A stretch of 64,000 nt of DNA from Streptomyces fildesensis (GCF_016107395.1 NZ_JAAIKO010000036.1:24842-88841), one strand, 5' to 3'; positions 39,484 through 48,178 are shown, counted from the stretch's first letter. Notes: generated by a model not told the origin, from the letters alone. A program made the numbers and translations.

Positions 39484-40729
39484 ACCCTCGGCGCCGAGCC
39501 AGCAGCAGGGCGCAGGCAACAGTGCCGAGCGCCACCGTGGCGAGTCCTGAGCCGCCGAGCGTCGCTCGCGGGCCCAGCGCTGTCGTGAGCGGTCCGCCGA
39601 GTGCTGTGCCGAGCGGCGATGCGGTGAGCAGCGCCGCGCTCCGGGCCGCGAGCATCGCGGTGAGGTTCTGCGGGGGCGACTTCTCCTGCATGAGCGTCAC
39701 CGAGAGGGCCACGAACGGTCCGTAGACAGCGCCGCCGAGCGTGAAGCACGCGACGGTGACGGCCGTCGGCACGTCGAACCCGAACGGCAGCAGGCAGAGC
39801 CCCCAGGCCACCACGATAGACACGGTCACAGGCCACAGTGGTAGCCGGCGCAGCGCGCCGACCGTGAGCCCGCCGAGCAGCGCGCCGATGCCGAACAGCA
39901 TCCAGTAGAGGCCGAGGAGCGTTCCCGGTGCGTGCAGGTCGGCAGTGACGTGGAGCGGCAGGGCGACCTCGACGGGACCGTACAGGAGGTTGAAGAACCA
40001 GGTGAGCGTCAGCAGCCCGAGCAGTTCGGGGTACGACCGCAGCACCGCGAGCCCACCGCGGGCGGCCGCCTGGTCGACGGGGGAAACGTGCCCCGACGGC
40101 GGCAGCCGGGTGCGGACGACGAGCACGGCGAGGAACACGTAGGTGAGAGCGTCCAGGCCGAGCACGAGCGCGGAGCTGACGTACGCCACCAGCACACCGG
40201 CGATCGCCGGCCCGGCGATCGTGGCGGCGAAGCCGAGCGAGCTGACGAGGGTGTTCGCGGCGAGTCGCTGCTCGTCGGGGAGCAGCTCGGCCAGCAGGGT
40301 GTACTTTCCCGCGCTCCCCCACGCGTGCAGCAGCGACGAGACGGCGAGCAGCCCGAGGTAGAGCGGCAGCGTCAGCAGCCCGGCGAGCCACGCCAGCGGT
40401 ACGGCGCCGAGGAACACACCGCGCACCACGTTGTCGGCGAGCAGCAGCCGTTTGGCCGGCATCCGGCGCAGACGGCGACCGAACGCCAGGGCGCCGATCA
40501 CGCCGGGCAGGGTGTAGGCGGCCACCGCGCCGCCGACCCACAGCCCCGCGGTCGCCTGCGGCGCGAGTTCGATGGCGAGCCACGCGACCGCGACGAAGCT
40601 CATCCCGTCCCCGAGATACGAGACCGCGAAGCCGAGGATCAGTCGCCGGAACACCTGGTGGGCGAGGACCGGCCGGTAGGCGTGGGGGACGAGGCGTCGG
40701 AGCGCCAGGGGCACCTTGTGAGGTCGCAC
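39404..40729 (-). CDS. MFS transporter
   Basis: A 441-residue major-facilitator protein with about twelve membrane segments; FRRLILGFAVSYLGDGMSFV opens the first, and FGRRLRRMPAKRLLLADNVVRG is the loop 2-3 motif. The final 30 residues (after ALLLARRR) are Pro/Arg-rich and antisense to the SRPBCC remnant, so the natural stop has probably been lost. The start is GTG 40729, 17 nt after the stop of the VOC gene, with which it is likely co-transcribed. It is likely a drug exporter; the substrate is unknown. Confidence 0.85.
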   Translation of the reverse strand: MRPHKVPLALRRLVPHAYRPVLAHQVFRRLILGFAVSYLGDGMSFVAVAWLAIELAPQATAGLWVGGAVAAYTLPGVIGALAFGRRLRRMPAKRLLLADNVVRGVFLGAVPLAWLAGLLTLPLYLGLLAVSSLLHAWGSAGKYTLLAELLPDEQRLAANTLVSSLGFAATIAGPAIAGVLVAYVSSALVLGLDALTYVFLAVLVVRTRLPPSGHVSPVDQAAARGGLAVLRSYPELLGLLTLTWFFNLLYGPVEVALPLHVTADLHAPGTLLGLYWMLFGIGALLGGLTVGALRRLPLWPVTVSIVVAWGLCLLPFGFDVPTAVTVACFTLGGAVYGPFVALSVTLMQEKSPPQNLTAMLAARSAALLTASPLGTALGGPLTTALGPRATLGGSGLATVALGTVACALLLARRRGSTPAAPAVRRARPRPPCPADSRRRSS

Positions 40730-40746
40730 CGGAGATCGGTCTCGTC

Positions 40747-41154
<408 letters not shown>

Positions 41155-41161
41155 GACGCTC

Positions 41162-41208
41162 ACGCTAGTTGCGGTCCGGTGGGCGGCGCTTCTCGATTCC
41201 TGATCGGT
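41162..41208 (-). promoter_or_regulatory. Bipartite promoter of the first VOC gene, copy 1 of 2
   Basis: On the minus strand ACCGATCAGGAATCGAGAAGCGCC occupies 41208-41185 (23 of 24 bases equal to copy 2), followed by 17 nt and TAGCGT (41167-41162), then GTGAGCGTC and the ATG. The upstream block may be an activator site or an unusual -35 region. Confidence 0.65.
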
Positions 41209-41303
41209 CCGGTCGCCCGATCCGACCACAACCGTCCACGGTTGCTGAGCAGTTGTCCTGCCCCGTAATCGGGCCGCATCGCATGTGTGGTGCGCGGCCC
41301 GGG

Positions 41304-41918
41304 TCAGGCCGATGCGGCATCCCATGCGAAGCCGTCCGGGTCGGTGAAAGGCTCGCCATCGGTGCCGATCATGAGCCGGTGCGAGCCGGTGCCGTCCACG
41401 GGGACGCCCGCGTCCTTGGCGAGGGCACGGCGCCCGTACAGCGCGAGCTTGACGGGACTCGACGGGGTGGCGAACTCGACGTACTTGCGGCCGAAGCTCT
41501 TCGCCACGGTCAGGCCGCGGTCGAGGTAGAACCGCTTGCTCGCGACCATGTCCGTGACTCCCAGCAGGAGCACGATGTCGTCGATCTCCCGGGTGGCCGG
41601 GCCGGTGTCCTTCTTCGCCGAGGTGGCGACCTTCCAGATCGTCCCGTCCGGGGCCCGTACGACGCCGCCGTGGCCCCAGAGGGACTTCGTGACCGGCTTC
41701 AGCGGCGTGGCACCGGCTTCGACGGCGGCGTCGATGAGGCTGTTGACGTTGGCCGGCTGGGACACGGTGAGCGACAGTGTGAACCCGCGGAAGCCGGTCG
41801 TGGGTGCCTCCGAGGCCCGCAGGCGCACCTGGGTGTCCAGGCCGAAGGCGGCGGTGTAGAAGTGGGTGGCGGCCTTGGGGTCGGCCACGTCAAGGGTGAT
41901 GGATTCGATGGAGGACAT
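41304..41918 (-). CDS. Two-domain VOC/glyoxalase-fold protein
   Basis: A 204-residue protein with two VOC halves: SSIESITLDVADPKAATHFY and LRASEAPTTGFRGFTLSLTV in the first, then IDDIVLLLGVTDMVASKRFY, FGRKYVEFATPSSPVKLAL and TDPDGFAWDAASA at the end. Related Streptomyces proteins are annotated as glyoxalases with no known substrate. It is transcribed from the bipartite promoter inside the 3' end of the LysR gene and precedes the second VOC gene, which has the same promoter type. Confidence 0.85.
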   Translation of the reverse strand: MSSIESITLDVADPKAATHFYTAAFGLDTQVRLRASEAPTTGFRGFTLSLTVSQPANVNSLIDAAVEAGATPLKPVTKSLWGHGGVVRAPDGTIWKVATSAKKDTGPATREIDDIVLLLGVTDMVASKRFYLDRGLTVAKSFGRKYVEFATPSSPVKLALYGRRALAKDAGVPVDGTGSHRLMIGTDGEPFTDPDGFAWDAASA

Positions 41919-41922
41919 GGCT

Positions 41923-42912
41923 TCACGCTAGGCGTGGCGGTGCGGCCGGCGCTTCTCGATTCCTGACCGGTTCCGTCACCTGCGCCGCCGTGCACGGCGA
42001 CGCCCCCAGCGCGGCGCCCGTCGGCCAGGGGGTGCAGTTGTGGGCGACGGTGTCGGCGAAGGTGCGGGCCAGCGGGCTCAGGGCGTCCCAGCGGCGCACG
42101 GCCCATCCGGCGGACAGGGCGCGTAGTACGGGGATCGGGATGAGCCGGAGTCCGGGGTGGCTGGGCCCGCTCCAGCCGGGAAGGGCGGGCACGACGGCAT
42201 GGCCGAGCCCCAGTTCCGCGAGGAGGATCGCGGTGTCCCAGTCGGCGACACTGGTGTCGGACGCCAGCTGGATCCCCAACTCGGCGAAGCAGGTGTCGAG
42301 ATGGGCGCGCGAGGTCGAGTTCTCGGGGAGCCGGATGAGCTGGACGGACGCCAGATCGGCGGGCTCGATGCGGTTCTTGGCTGCCAGCGGATCGTCGGCT
42401 TTGACGGCCAGCACCCAGGGCAGTTCGACGACGGGACGTTGTTCGATGCCGCGGACGGTGGCACCGATGGTGATCCAGGCAAGGTCCAGGTCGTTGGCGG
42501 CGAGTGCGTCGAAGCAACTGCGGCTGGAGGTCTCGGTCTGGAATTCCAGGCTCACCTGGGGAAAGCGCTGCCTGAAAGCGACGACGGCCTCGGACATGAA
42601 GTGCCGGACGGTCGTGGCACCGGTCGTGATCCGTACTGATCCGCCGTCCCCACGTGCAAGGTCCCGCAGTCGGCGCAGTGCCAGGTCGATGCCGCCGATT
42701 CCGTCGCAGGCCGCCTCGTGGAGGATGCGTCCGGCAGCGGTGGGTGCGACACCTCGGGGATGCCGTTCCAGCAGGCTGAGGCCCAGTTCCCGTTCCAGTC
42801 GCCTGACGTGCTGGCTCACCGCCGACTGCGTGCACGAAAGGTCCCGGGCGACGGCGCTGAGATTGCCTGTTCTGCACACCGCGACGAAGACACGGAGGTC
42901 GTCAAGAGTCAC
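41923..42912 (-). CDS. LysR-family regulator
   Basis: A 329-residue LysR regulator. The N-terminal HTH is VFVAVCRTGNLSAVARDLSC, then TQSAVSQHVRRLERELGLSL with HPRGVAPTAAG, followed by the periplasmic-binding-like effector domain (about 90-300). I use GTG 42912 because TACCTT ends 7 nt before it (leaderless); TTG 42921 is in the -10. The last 16 codons (from about EPVRNREAP) are the promoter DNA of the next gene, so the natural C-terminus may be shorter or has been extended. It may control the VOC genes downstream. Confidence 0.87.
   Translation of the reverse strand: MTLDDLRVFVAVCRTGNLSAVARDLSCTQSAVSQHVRRLERELGLSLLERHPRGVAPTAAGRILHEAACDGIGGIDLALRRLRDLARGDGGSVRITTGATTVRHFMSEAVVAFRQRFPQVSLEFQTETSSRSCFDALAANDLDLAWITIGATVRGIEQRPVVELPWVLAVKADDPLAAKNRIEPADLASVQLIRLPENSTSRAHLDTCFAELGIQLASDTSVADWDTAILLAELGLGHAVVPALPGWSGPSHPGLRLIPIPVLRALSAGWAVRRWDALSPLARTFADTVAHNCTPWPTGAALGASPCTAAQVTEPVRNREAPAAPPRLA
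41925..41971 (-). promoter_or_regulatory. Bipartite promoter of the two-domain VOC gene, copy 2 of 2
   Basis: ACCGGTCAGGAATCGAGAAGCGCC (41971-41948), 17 nt, then TAGCGT (41930-41925), followed by GAAGCC and the ATG. Sequence and spacing repeat copy 1. It lies inside the LysR reading frame; the LysR stop TAG overlaps the -10. Confidence 0.65.
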
Positions 42913-42919
42913 GCGATTC

Positions 42920-42947
42920 AAGGTATCGCTTGGGGAGTTGCAAGCAA
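42920..42947 (-). promoter_or_regulatory. Leaderless promoter of the LysR gene
   Basis: TTGCTT, a 16-nt spacer and TACCTT, ending 7 nt before GTG 42912. TTGCTTGCAA overlaps the -35 and is palindromic, a possible autoregulatory site. Confidence 0.55.
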
Positions 42948-43091
42948 ATCAGAGGATTGACTTGGGTCTTGTCGCGGACGACGATCGCTTCCGGTACCAG
43001 GGCGGCAACCCGCCCAGCGGTTGGGCGAGGGTCCGGACCCTCGCCCGGGCGCTGGAAGGGTGCCGACCCGACCGTCCGAAGGGAGCTGTCG

Positions 43092-43670
43092 ATGGAGAAC
43101 GCAGCATCAGCGCCGACCGGACACGGTCCGGCGCGGGACAACGCCGTAAGTGATGCCGTCGCATTCATGCGCACCTTGGGTGCGGCAGAGATCGAGCATC
43201 CCGGAGGGACGCTGCTGAAGCATCTCCTACGGGTCAGCCGGCTGCTGAAGGCATGGGGCGCCCGGCGCGATCTGCAACTGGCCGGCCTGTGCCACGCCTT
43301 CTACGGAACCGACGGATTCGCAACGGCGTTGTTGCCGCTGGAGTCCCGAGGCGAGTTGGTCCGACGCATCGGAGCGGGCGCGGAGGAGCTCGTGTACTTC
43401 TACGCCAGCTGCGACCGGAAGGCCTCCTACCGCACCCTCACCAGCGAGAGCGGGACGTTCCGCGACAGGTTCACCGGGCGCACCTTCCTCCCTGGCCCGC
43501 ACCAACGGCGGGACTTCGCCGAACTCACCGCGGCGAACGAACTGGACCTTGCCGCCATCAACCCGGCCTTCCCCGCAGAATCGGGAGACGACCTGCTGGG
43601 TCTGCTCACCCGGCTGCGGCCGCTACTGAGCGACCACGCCTGGGAACACACCCAAAAGGTCCTGACCTGA
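43092..43670 (+). CDS. DUF6817 (HD-like) protein
   Basis: A 192-residue protein I match to DUF6817: FMRTLGAAEIEHPGGTLLKH, LAGLCHAFYGTDGFATALLP, ELVYFYASCDRKASYRTL and RFTGRTFLPGPHQRRDFAEL. His and Asp residues in GGTLLKHLLRV and GLCHAFYGTD are placed like an HD-type metal site, so a hydrolase role is possible but unproven. GGGAG lies 5 nt before the ATG. It is divergent from the LysR gene. Confidence 0.8.
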   Translation: MENAASAPTGHGPARDNAVSDAVAFMRTLGAAEIEHPGGTLLKHLLRVSRLLKAWGARRDLQLAGLCHAFYGTDGFATALLPLESRGELVRRIGAGAEELVYFYASCDRKASYRTLTSESGTFRDRFTGRTFLPGPHQRRDFAELTAANELDLAAINPAFPAESGDDLLGLLTRLRPLLSDHAWEHTQKVLT

Positions 43671-43792
43671 CCTGACGTCCGCTCCGAAGTGGGCCGGCCC
43701 GGGCCGGCAAGGCCTTGACCGGGTCCCGCACCTGGAACAGGTGGTCGCCGAGCCCACCCGGAAGGGCGTTCCCATCAGGCCGCGTGACGCGC

Positions 43793-44140
43793 TCAGGCGG
43801 GAAGGAAGAACCCGGTCACGTCGGCGAGGCGGTCATTACGGTGCACCGCGCTGCTCACGCCTGACATGAAAGCCCCGCCGTCCGGTCCGATCTGGGTCCA
43901 GCGGGCCAGCGACCGGTCGTGGTGGTCGAAGACCTCGTCGATGCGGAAGCGATGTCCGGGGAACGCCCCGGCGAAGCCGTTCATGTAGGCGTCCAGTTCG
44001 GCCAGACCGCCGACCTCGGTTCCCGGGTCCCGGTAGGCGACGTCGTCCACCGCGACCGCGCCGAGCGCGGTGAGCCGTATCGCGGGGTCGGCCGACCAGC
44101 ACGCGGCGTAGTCGTTCCAGAGCTGCTGTTGATCACTCAT
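43793..44140 (-). CDS. SnoaL-like NTF2-fold protein
   Basis: A 115-residue polyketide-cyclase-like/NTF2-fold protein: MSDQQQLWNDYAACWSADPA, VAYRDPGTEVGGLAELDAYM and FPGHRFRIDEVFDHHDRSLA. The function is unknown. GAGGAAC precedes the ATG. Its start overlaps the stop of the TetR gene by 8 nt, so the two are translationally coupled and the TetR protein probably controls it. Confidence 0.83.
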   Translation of the reverse strand: MSDQQQLWNDYAACWSADPAIRLTALGAVAVDDVAYRDPGTEVGGLAELDAYMNGFAGAFPGHRFRIDEVFDHHDRSLARWTQIGPDGGAFMSGVSSAVHRNDRLADVTGFFLPA

Positions 44141-44774
44141 CGTTGTTCCTCATTCTTGATGCGCTGGCTTGCTGGGGTGCCTTGGCCTGCCCGGCGCCGA
44201 TCGAGGCCAGGGCCCCGTCGGTGATGGCGTGCAGTTTGGCGGCGGCCGTACCGGAGCGGACGAGGACCAGGAGGCCTTGGTAGAGGGTCAGGAGCTGGAC
44301 GGCCGACACCTCGACGTCGAGTTCCGCCGGCAGGAGCTGCTGGGCGCGGGCGCGCGTCAGTGCGTCGGCGAAACCCGACTCGATCGTCTCCAGCCCCCGG
44401 CGTACGCCTTCCGAGGCCTGCGGAACGGTGTAGGACTCCACCGCGGTGTTGGTGAGCAGGCACCCCGGATCGGGTTCCGGGCCGGGGTTCGCGTCGAACG
44501 CCGAGGTGAAGAACGAGCGGATGCCGGCCACCGGGTCCTGCGTGTCGAGCAGGTGGACGCGGACTCTGCCCTCGACCACCTGATCGTTGTAGGCGTCCAG
44601 TGCGGCACTGAACAACCCCTCCTTGCTCTGGAACGCGCGGTACAAGCTGCCCGGGTGCATCCCGGTCGCTTCTTCGAGGTCGCGCAGCGAGGCGCCGAGG
44701 TATCCACGACGACGGAACAGCCCCATGGCGGAGGCCAGTACCTCCCCCCGGTCCCACACTTGTTGACGACCCAT
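44133..44774 (-). CDS. TetR-family regulator
   Basis: A 213-residue TetR repressor. The HTH is present as LFRRRGYLGASLRDLEEATG, then MHPGSLYRAFQSKEGLFSAA; the C-terminal domain resembles TetR_C_11/AcuR-like proteins with GCLLTNTAVE. ATG 44774 has GAGGAG 5 nt upstream; GTG 44777 is in frame just before it. An imperfect palindrome lies 17 bp upstream. It is the first gene of an operon with the SnoaL-like protein. Confidence 0.9.
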   Translation of the reverse strand: MGRQQVWDRGEVLASAMGLFRRRGYLGASLRDLEEATGMHPGSLYRAFQSKEGLFSAALDAYNDQVVEGRVRVHLLDTQDPVAGIRSFFTSAFDANPGPEPDPGCLLTNTAVESYTVPQASEGVRRGLETIESGFADALTRARAQQLLPAELDVEVSAVQLLTLYQGLLVLVRSGTAAAKLHAITDGALASIGAGQAKAPQQASASRMRNNDE

Positions 44775-44790
44775 CACCGCTCCTCGTAGT

Positions 44791-44804
44791 TGAACGATCG
44801 CTCA
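44791..44804. promoter_or_regulatory. TetR-type operator upstream of the TetR gene
   Basis: TGAACGA TCGCTCA is a 14-bp palindrome with one mismatched pair, centred about 23 bp before the TetR ATG; autoregulation is inferred. Confidence 0.55.
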
Positions 44805-44960
44805 CAAAATAGCATGCGCGACGCCGCGACCGACGCAGAAGCTGTCGTCAGACCCTCCGTCTGAGCGCTCACACCTCGGATAACATCCCATACCCGAGGC
44901 GACAAACCGGATATGACGCCCTGTCGGACCGGCGCCCGTGACCGAGGGGAACCGCTGCAC

Positions 44961-45374
44961 GTGACCGAGCCCGCCGAGTCTGCCGAGCCCGCAGAACCCG
45001 AGCGCACCCTGCACTACGCCGACGACATCTCCGCCGCCGACGTGGACGCCCTGGCCGCCTTCCTCGACGACCGGCTCAAGGCCCTGGCCAGCCGGCACCG
45101 GGGCCAGCCCGAGGAGCAGCGCGCCACCCTGGGGCTGGTCAACGTGACGCACCATCTGATGTCGTCGCTGCGTCACCATCTGGAGCAGCGTTCGGCCCGG
45201 CCCGGCGAGGCGGCCGCCGAGGCCCTCGACCGCAGCCTGGACATTCAGCGGGACTGGAACCTGCTGTGCGAAGCGGTGTCCCCCTGGCGCGATGCCGAGG
45301 GCTACGACACCGCGCGCTGGCACCACCTGCAGCACCTGGACGCCGCGGCCCGTACCCGGTCCAGCCACTGCTGA
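44961..45374 (+). CDS. Conserved hypothetical actinobacterial protein
   Basis: A 137-residue helical, acidic protein: ADDISAADVDALAAFLDDRL, LGLVNVTHHLMSSLRHHLEQ and SLDIQRDWNLLCEAVSPWRD. It has no membrane segment, signal or known catalytic motif. GAGGGGA lies about 10 nt before GTG 44961; an in-frame ATG at 44913 is less likely. It is divergent from the TetR gene. I do not recognise a function. Confidence 0.7.
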   Translation: MTEPAESAEPAEPERTLHYADDISAADVDALAAFLDDRLKALASRHRGQPEEQRATLGLVNVTHHLMSSLRHHLEQRSARPGEAAAEALDRSLDIQRDWNLLCEAVSPWRDAEGYDTARWHHLQHLDAAARTRSSHC

Positions 45375-45420
45375 ATCGGGCACGACGGGCACGACGGGCA
45401 CGCCGAGCCCGATGACGCGG

Positions 45421-46014
45421 CTAGCGCGGCGCGGTGTCGTCGGACGTGAACGGGCCACCATGGCCGGGCACGATCAGGTCCGCGGCGGCCAGGACCCTGA
45501 GCCGGGAGGCGCGCAGTACGTCGCGGTCCGGGGCCACCGGGTCGTCCGCCGGGCCTTCCGAGTGCCACCACAGGTCGCCCGCGAACGCCACCACTCCCGA
45601 ATCCGTGCCCGCCAGCAGCGTGATGTCCTCGGGGCTGTGTCCCGGCGTGCGGATCAGCCGCAGCGACGGGGTGAGTTCGTAGCCCTCCGCGTCCCGGTTC
45701 GTCCACTGGTCACCCAGGTACTCCACCTTGTGGTCATGGACCCGGGCTCGTCCGAACAGGCCCACGTTCATGGTGTTGTCCGGGTGGTGGTGGCTGAGCA
45801 CCACGTCGGTGATGTCGTCCGGGCCGAGGCCCAGCTCCGCGAGCGGGTCGAGGATACGGTCGCGGCTCGCCACCATGCCCGGGTCGAAGATCACATGCCG
45901 TTCGCCGTCGGTGATGTAGGAGACGGTGGCGGCGACTCCGGGGCCCGTGGAGCCGACGTAGCCGGTGGTCAGGATCGTGTACACGGCGCTGCGGCCGAGC
46001 GGTGCGTCTGTCAT
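45421..46014 (-). CDS. Metallo-beta-lactamase-fold hydrolase with an altered zinc motif
   Basis: A 197-residue MBL-fold protein: VSYITDGERHVIFDPGMVAS, VVLSHHHPDNTMN, RLIRTPGHSPEDITLLAG, VAFAGDLWW and the final IVPGHGGPF. The HxHxDH motif reads H-H-H-P-D-N, with Asn in place of the last His that would bind the second metal. It may therefore bind one metal or have altered activity. It is divergent from a GlxA-type AraC regulator; a 7-bp-arm inverted repeat lies between. Confidence 0.85.
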   Translation of the reverse strand: MTDAPLGRSAVYTILTTGYVGSTGPGVAATVSYITDGERHVIFDPGMVASRDRILDPLAELGLGPDDITDVVLSHHHPDNTMNVGLFGRARVHDHKVEYLGDQWTNRDAEGYELTPSLRLIRTPGHSPEDITLLAGTDSGVVAFAGDLWWHSEGPADDPVAPDRDVLRASRLRVLAAADLIVPGHGGPFTSDDTAPR

Positions 46015-46050
46015 GCCCCCAATCCTTCCGGGCCGGCCGGCCGCTCACGA

Positions 46051-46087
46051 GTGGCACTGCTGCCCCTGATCACAGGATTCGTGCCAC
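46051..46087. promoter_or_regulatory. Inverted repeat between the MBL and GlxA-type genes
   Basis: GTGGCAC and GTGCCAC are separated by 23 bp. The related sequences TGGCACTGCTGCC and CGACACTGCTCC also lie here as a direct repeat 40 bp apart, a pattern AraC-type proteins often bind. Confidence 0.45.
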
Positions 46088-46105
46088 AGATGCGACACTG
46101 CTCCT

Positions 46106-47062
46106 GTGCCGCCTTTCGTGACTGTCGCCGCGTACGTCCCGCCGGGTGTCGGCATGCTCGCCCTCGGCATCGTCACGGAGGTGTTCGGCCCGCACGGGGA
46201 GGGGCTGCCCGGCTTCGACTTCGCCCTGTGCAGCGACCGGCCGGGGCCGGTTCCCACCGACCTCCGCGTGCCGCTCCTGATCGAGCACGGCCTGGACCGC
46301 CTGGCCGCGGCCGATCTCGTCATCGCCCTGCCGTGGGCCGGTTTCCGCACGCCGCTCGAACCCGCGGTGCTCGACGCGCTGTCGGCCGCGCACGAGAACG
46401 GCGCGCTGGTCGCGGCCCACTGCGTCGGCACGTTCGCGCTCGCCGCCGCCGGACTGCTCGACGGCCGACGGGCCACCACGCACTGGCGGTTCGCCGAACT
46501 GCTGGCCCGCCGCTACCCGGATGTCGCCGTCGAACCCGACGCCCTGTACATCGACGAAGAGCGGATCACCACGGGTGCGGGAGCGGCCGCGGGCTTCGAC
46601 CTGTGCCTGCATCTACTGCGGCGGGAGTACGGGGCCGCGATGGCCAACGCCGTCGCGCGGGACATGGTGCTGCCCTCCCACCGGGACGGCGGGCAGGCCC
46701 AGTACCTGGCAGCCCCCGTCCCCGAGGACTGCCAGGACGAACGCCTCACCGAGGTGATCGCCTGGGCCCGCGAACACCTCCACGAGCCGCTTCCCGTCGC
46801 GGAACTGGCCCGGCGCGCCGTGATGAGCAAACGATCCTTCGCCCGCCGCTTCGCCGCCGCGACCGGTACCACCCCGCACGCCTGGCTGCGGAGCCTGCGA
46901 CTGAGCAGCGCCGAGGAGCTCCTGGAGACCACGGACCTGCCGGTCGAGGAGATCGCCCACCGGGTCGGTTACGGCAGCGCCGCCGTACTGCGTGAACAGT
47001 TCGTGCGCCGCCGGGGTGTGCCACCCCGCTCCTACCGCCGCTCCTTCACCCGCGTGCCGTAG
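46106..47062 (+). CDS. GlxA-type AraC regulator (DJ-1/PfpI domain plus AraC HTH)
   Basis: A 318-residue regulator. The N-terminal DJ-1/PfpI domain (about 1-190) has GMLALGIVTEVFGP, ALVAAHCVGTFALAAAGLLD with Cys in the elbow position, and TTHWRFAELLARRYPDVAVE. The C-terminal AraC domain has VAELARRAVMSKRSFARRFA and VEEIAHRVGYGSAAVLREQF. These regulators usually sense metabolites and control amine or aldehyde catabolism. The start is GTG 46106. The divergent MBL gene is the obvious target. Confidence 0.9.
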   Translation: MPPFVTVAAYVPPGVGMLALGIVTEVFGPHGEGLPGFDFALCSDRPGPVPTDLRVPLLIEHGLDRLAAADLVIALPWAGFRTPLEPAVLDALSAAHENGALVAAHCVGTFALAAAGLLDGRRATTHWRFAELLARRYPDVAVEPDALYIDEERITTGAGAAAGFDLCLHLLRREYGAAMANAVARDMVLPSHRDGGQAQYLAAPVPEDCQDERLTEVIAWAREHLHEPLPVAELARRAVMSKRSFARRFAAATGTTPHAWLRSLRLSSAEELLETTDLPVEEIAHRVGYGSAAVLREQFVRRRGVPPRSYRRSFTRVP

Positions 47063-47110
47063 CGAACAGCCCGCGGTCGCCGCTCGCGGACTCCCCCGAC
47101 GCCGAGCTCC

Positions 47111-48178
47111 TCACGCACCACACGTTGCGGCAGCGGACTGCGGGACGCAGTCGAGGACCACGTGGCCGAGTGGTGTCGTGCGGACGCCCGCGACATGCAG
47201 CCCGCTGCCGGCCGCCAGGGCCGAGTACTCGTCGACGCTCCGCTCCCGGCCGCCCGCGAACACCAGCATGCGCAGGTCCATCTCCGCGAAGCCCGCCGGA
47301 TCGTCGCCGGACGTACCGTGCCCCTCGATGACGACGACCCGGCCGCGCTCCCCGGCCGCCTCCGCGCACCTGCGCAGGACGGCGCGGGCCCGCGCGTCGT
47401 CCCAGTCGTGCACCACCCGTCGAAGGACGTAGACATCGGAACCGGCCGGCAGCGGGTCGAAGAAGCTCTGCCCGACGACCTCGCACCGGTCCGTCAGCCC
47501 GCGCGTGGCGAGGAACTCCCGGCCCCGCTCGGCGGTCGCCGGAAGGTCGACCAGAGTGGCCCGCAAGTCCGGGTGGGTTTCGAGCAGCTCGGCGAGCAGG
47601 GCGCCGGTGCCCCCGCCGACATCGGTCACATGCCGGACCGCGGACCAGTCGTAGCCTCCCGCCTCGTCCGTCACGAAAGCGGCGCTGGACGACATGTTGG
47701 CGTCGAAGGAGGCGCCCATCCGCGGATTGGCCGCCAGATAAGGCCAGAACGGGGCGCCGAAGACCGTCTCCCAGGCAGGCTCCCCGGTGCGGACGGTGTG
47801 CAGCAGGCCGACGAACGCCAGATCCATCGTGCCGCCGAAACCGTCGAGGTCGAGCCCGCGCCGCAGTTCCGCCGGATGCCCGGAGCGCAACAGCTCCGCG
47901 ATCTCGTTGACCGCGAAGTGCCCTGGCTCCGGCTCGGTGAAGACGCCATGGCACACCAGGTGCCGCAGCATCCGGCCGAGCGCGTCCGGATCGGCCTCCG
48001 AGCGCCGGGCGAGTTCGTCGATCTGCCCGGAGCCGTCGGCGATCAGGTCGGCGAGGCGCAGCGTGGCGGCTGCCCGCAGGGCCATGGGGGTGATCAGATC
48101 CATCAGCGGCGCGATGGTCCGCCAGGCGCGCAGCACGCTGTCACCCTCGTCCGCGTCCTCCGGGGCCGTCCGGTCCAT
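47111..48178 (-). CDS. SAM-dependent O-methyltransferase (COMT-like, hydroxyneurosporene type)
   Basis: A 355-residue class-I methyltransferase. The N-terminal dimerisation and winged-helix part has LRLADLIADGSGQIDELARR and VCHGVFTEPEPGHFAVNEIA. The SAM-binding motif I is VRHVTDVGGGTGALLAELLE, the post-motif region is LVDLPATAERG, and the catalytic His is in YVLRRVVHDWDD, equivalent to the His base of O-methyltransferases. Relatives methylate polyketide or phenolic hydroxyls, but no biosynthetic genes are nearby. It converges with the GlxA-type gene. Confidence 0.88.
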   Translation of the reverse strand: MDRTAPEDADEGDSVLRAWRTIAPLMDLITPMALRAAATLRLADLIADGSGQIDELARRSEADPDALGRMLRHLVCHGVFTEPEPGHFAVNEIAELLRSGHPAELRRGLDLDGFGGTMDLAFVGLLHTVRTGEPAWETVFGAPFWPYLAANPRMGASFDANMSSSAAFVTDEAGGYDWSAVRHVTDVGGGTGALLAELLETHPDLRATLVDLPATAERGREFLATRGLTDRCEVVGQSFFDPLPAGSDVYVLRRVVHDWDDARARAVLRRCAEAAGERGRVVVIEGHGTSGDDPAGFAEMDLRMLVFAGGRERSVDEYSALAAGSGLHVAGVRTTPLGHVVLDCVPQSAAATCGA

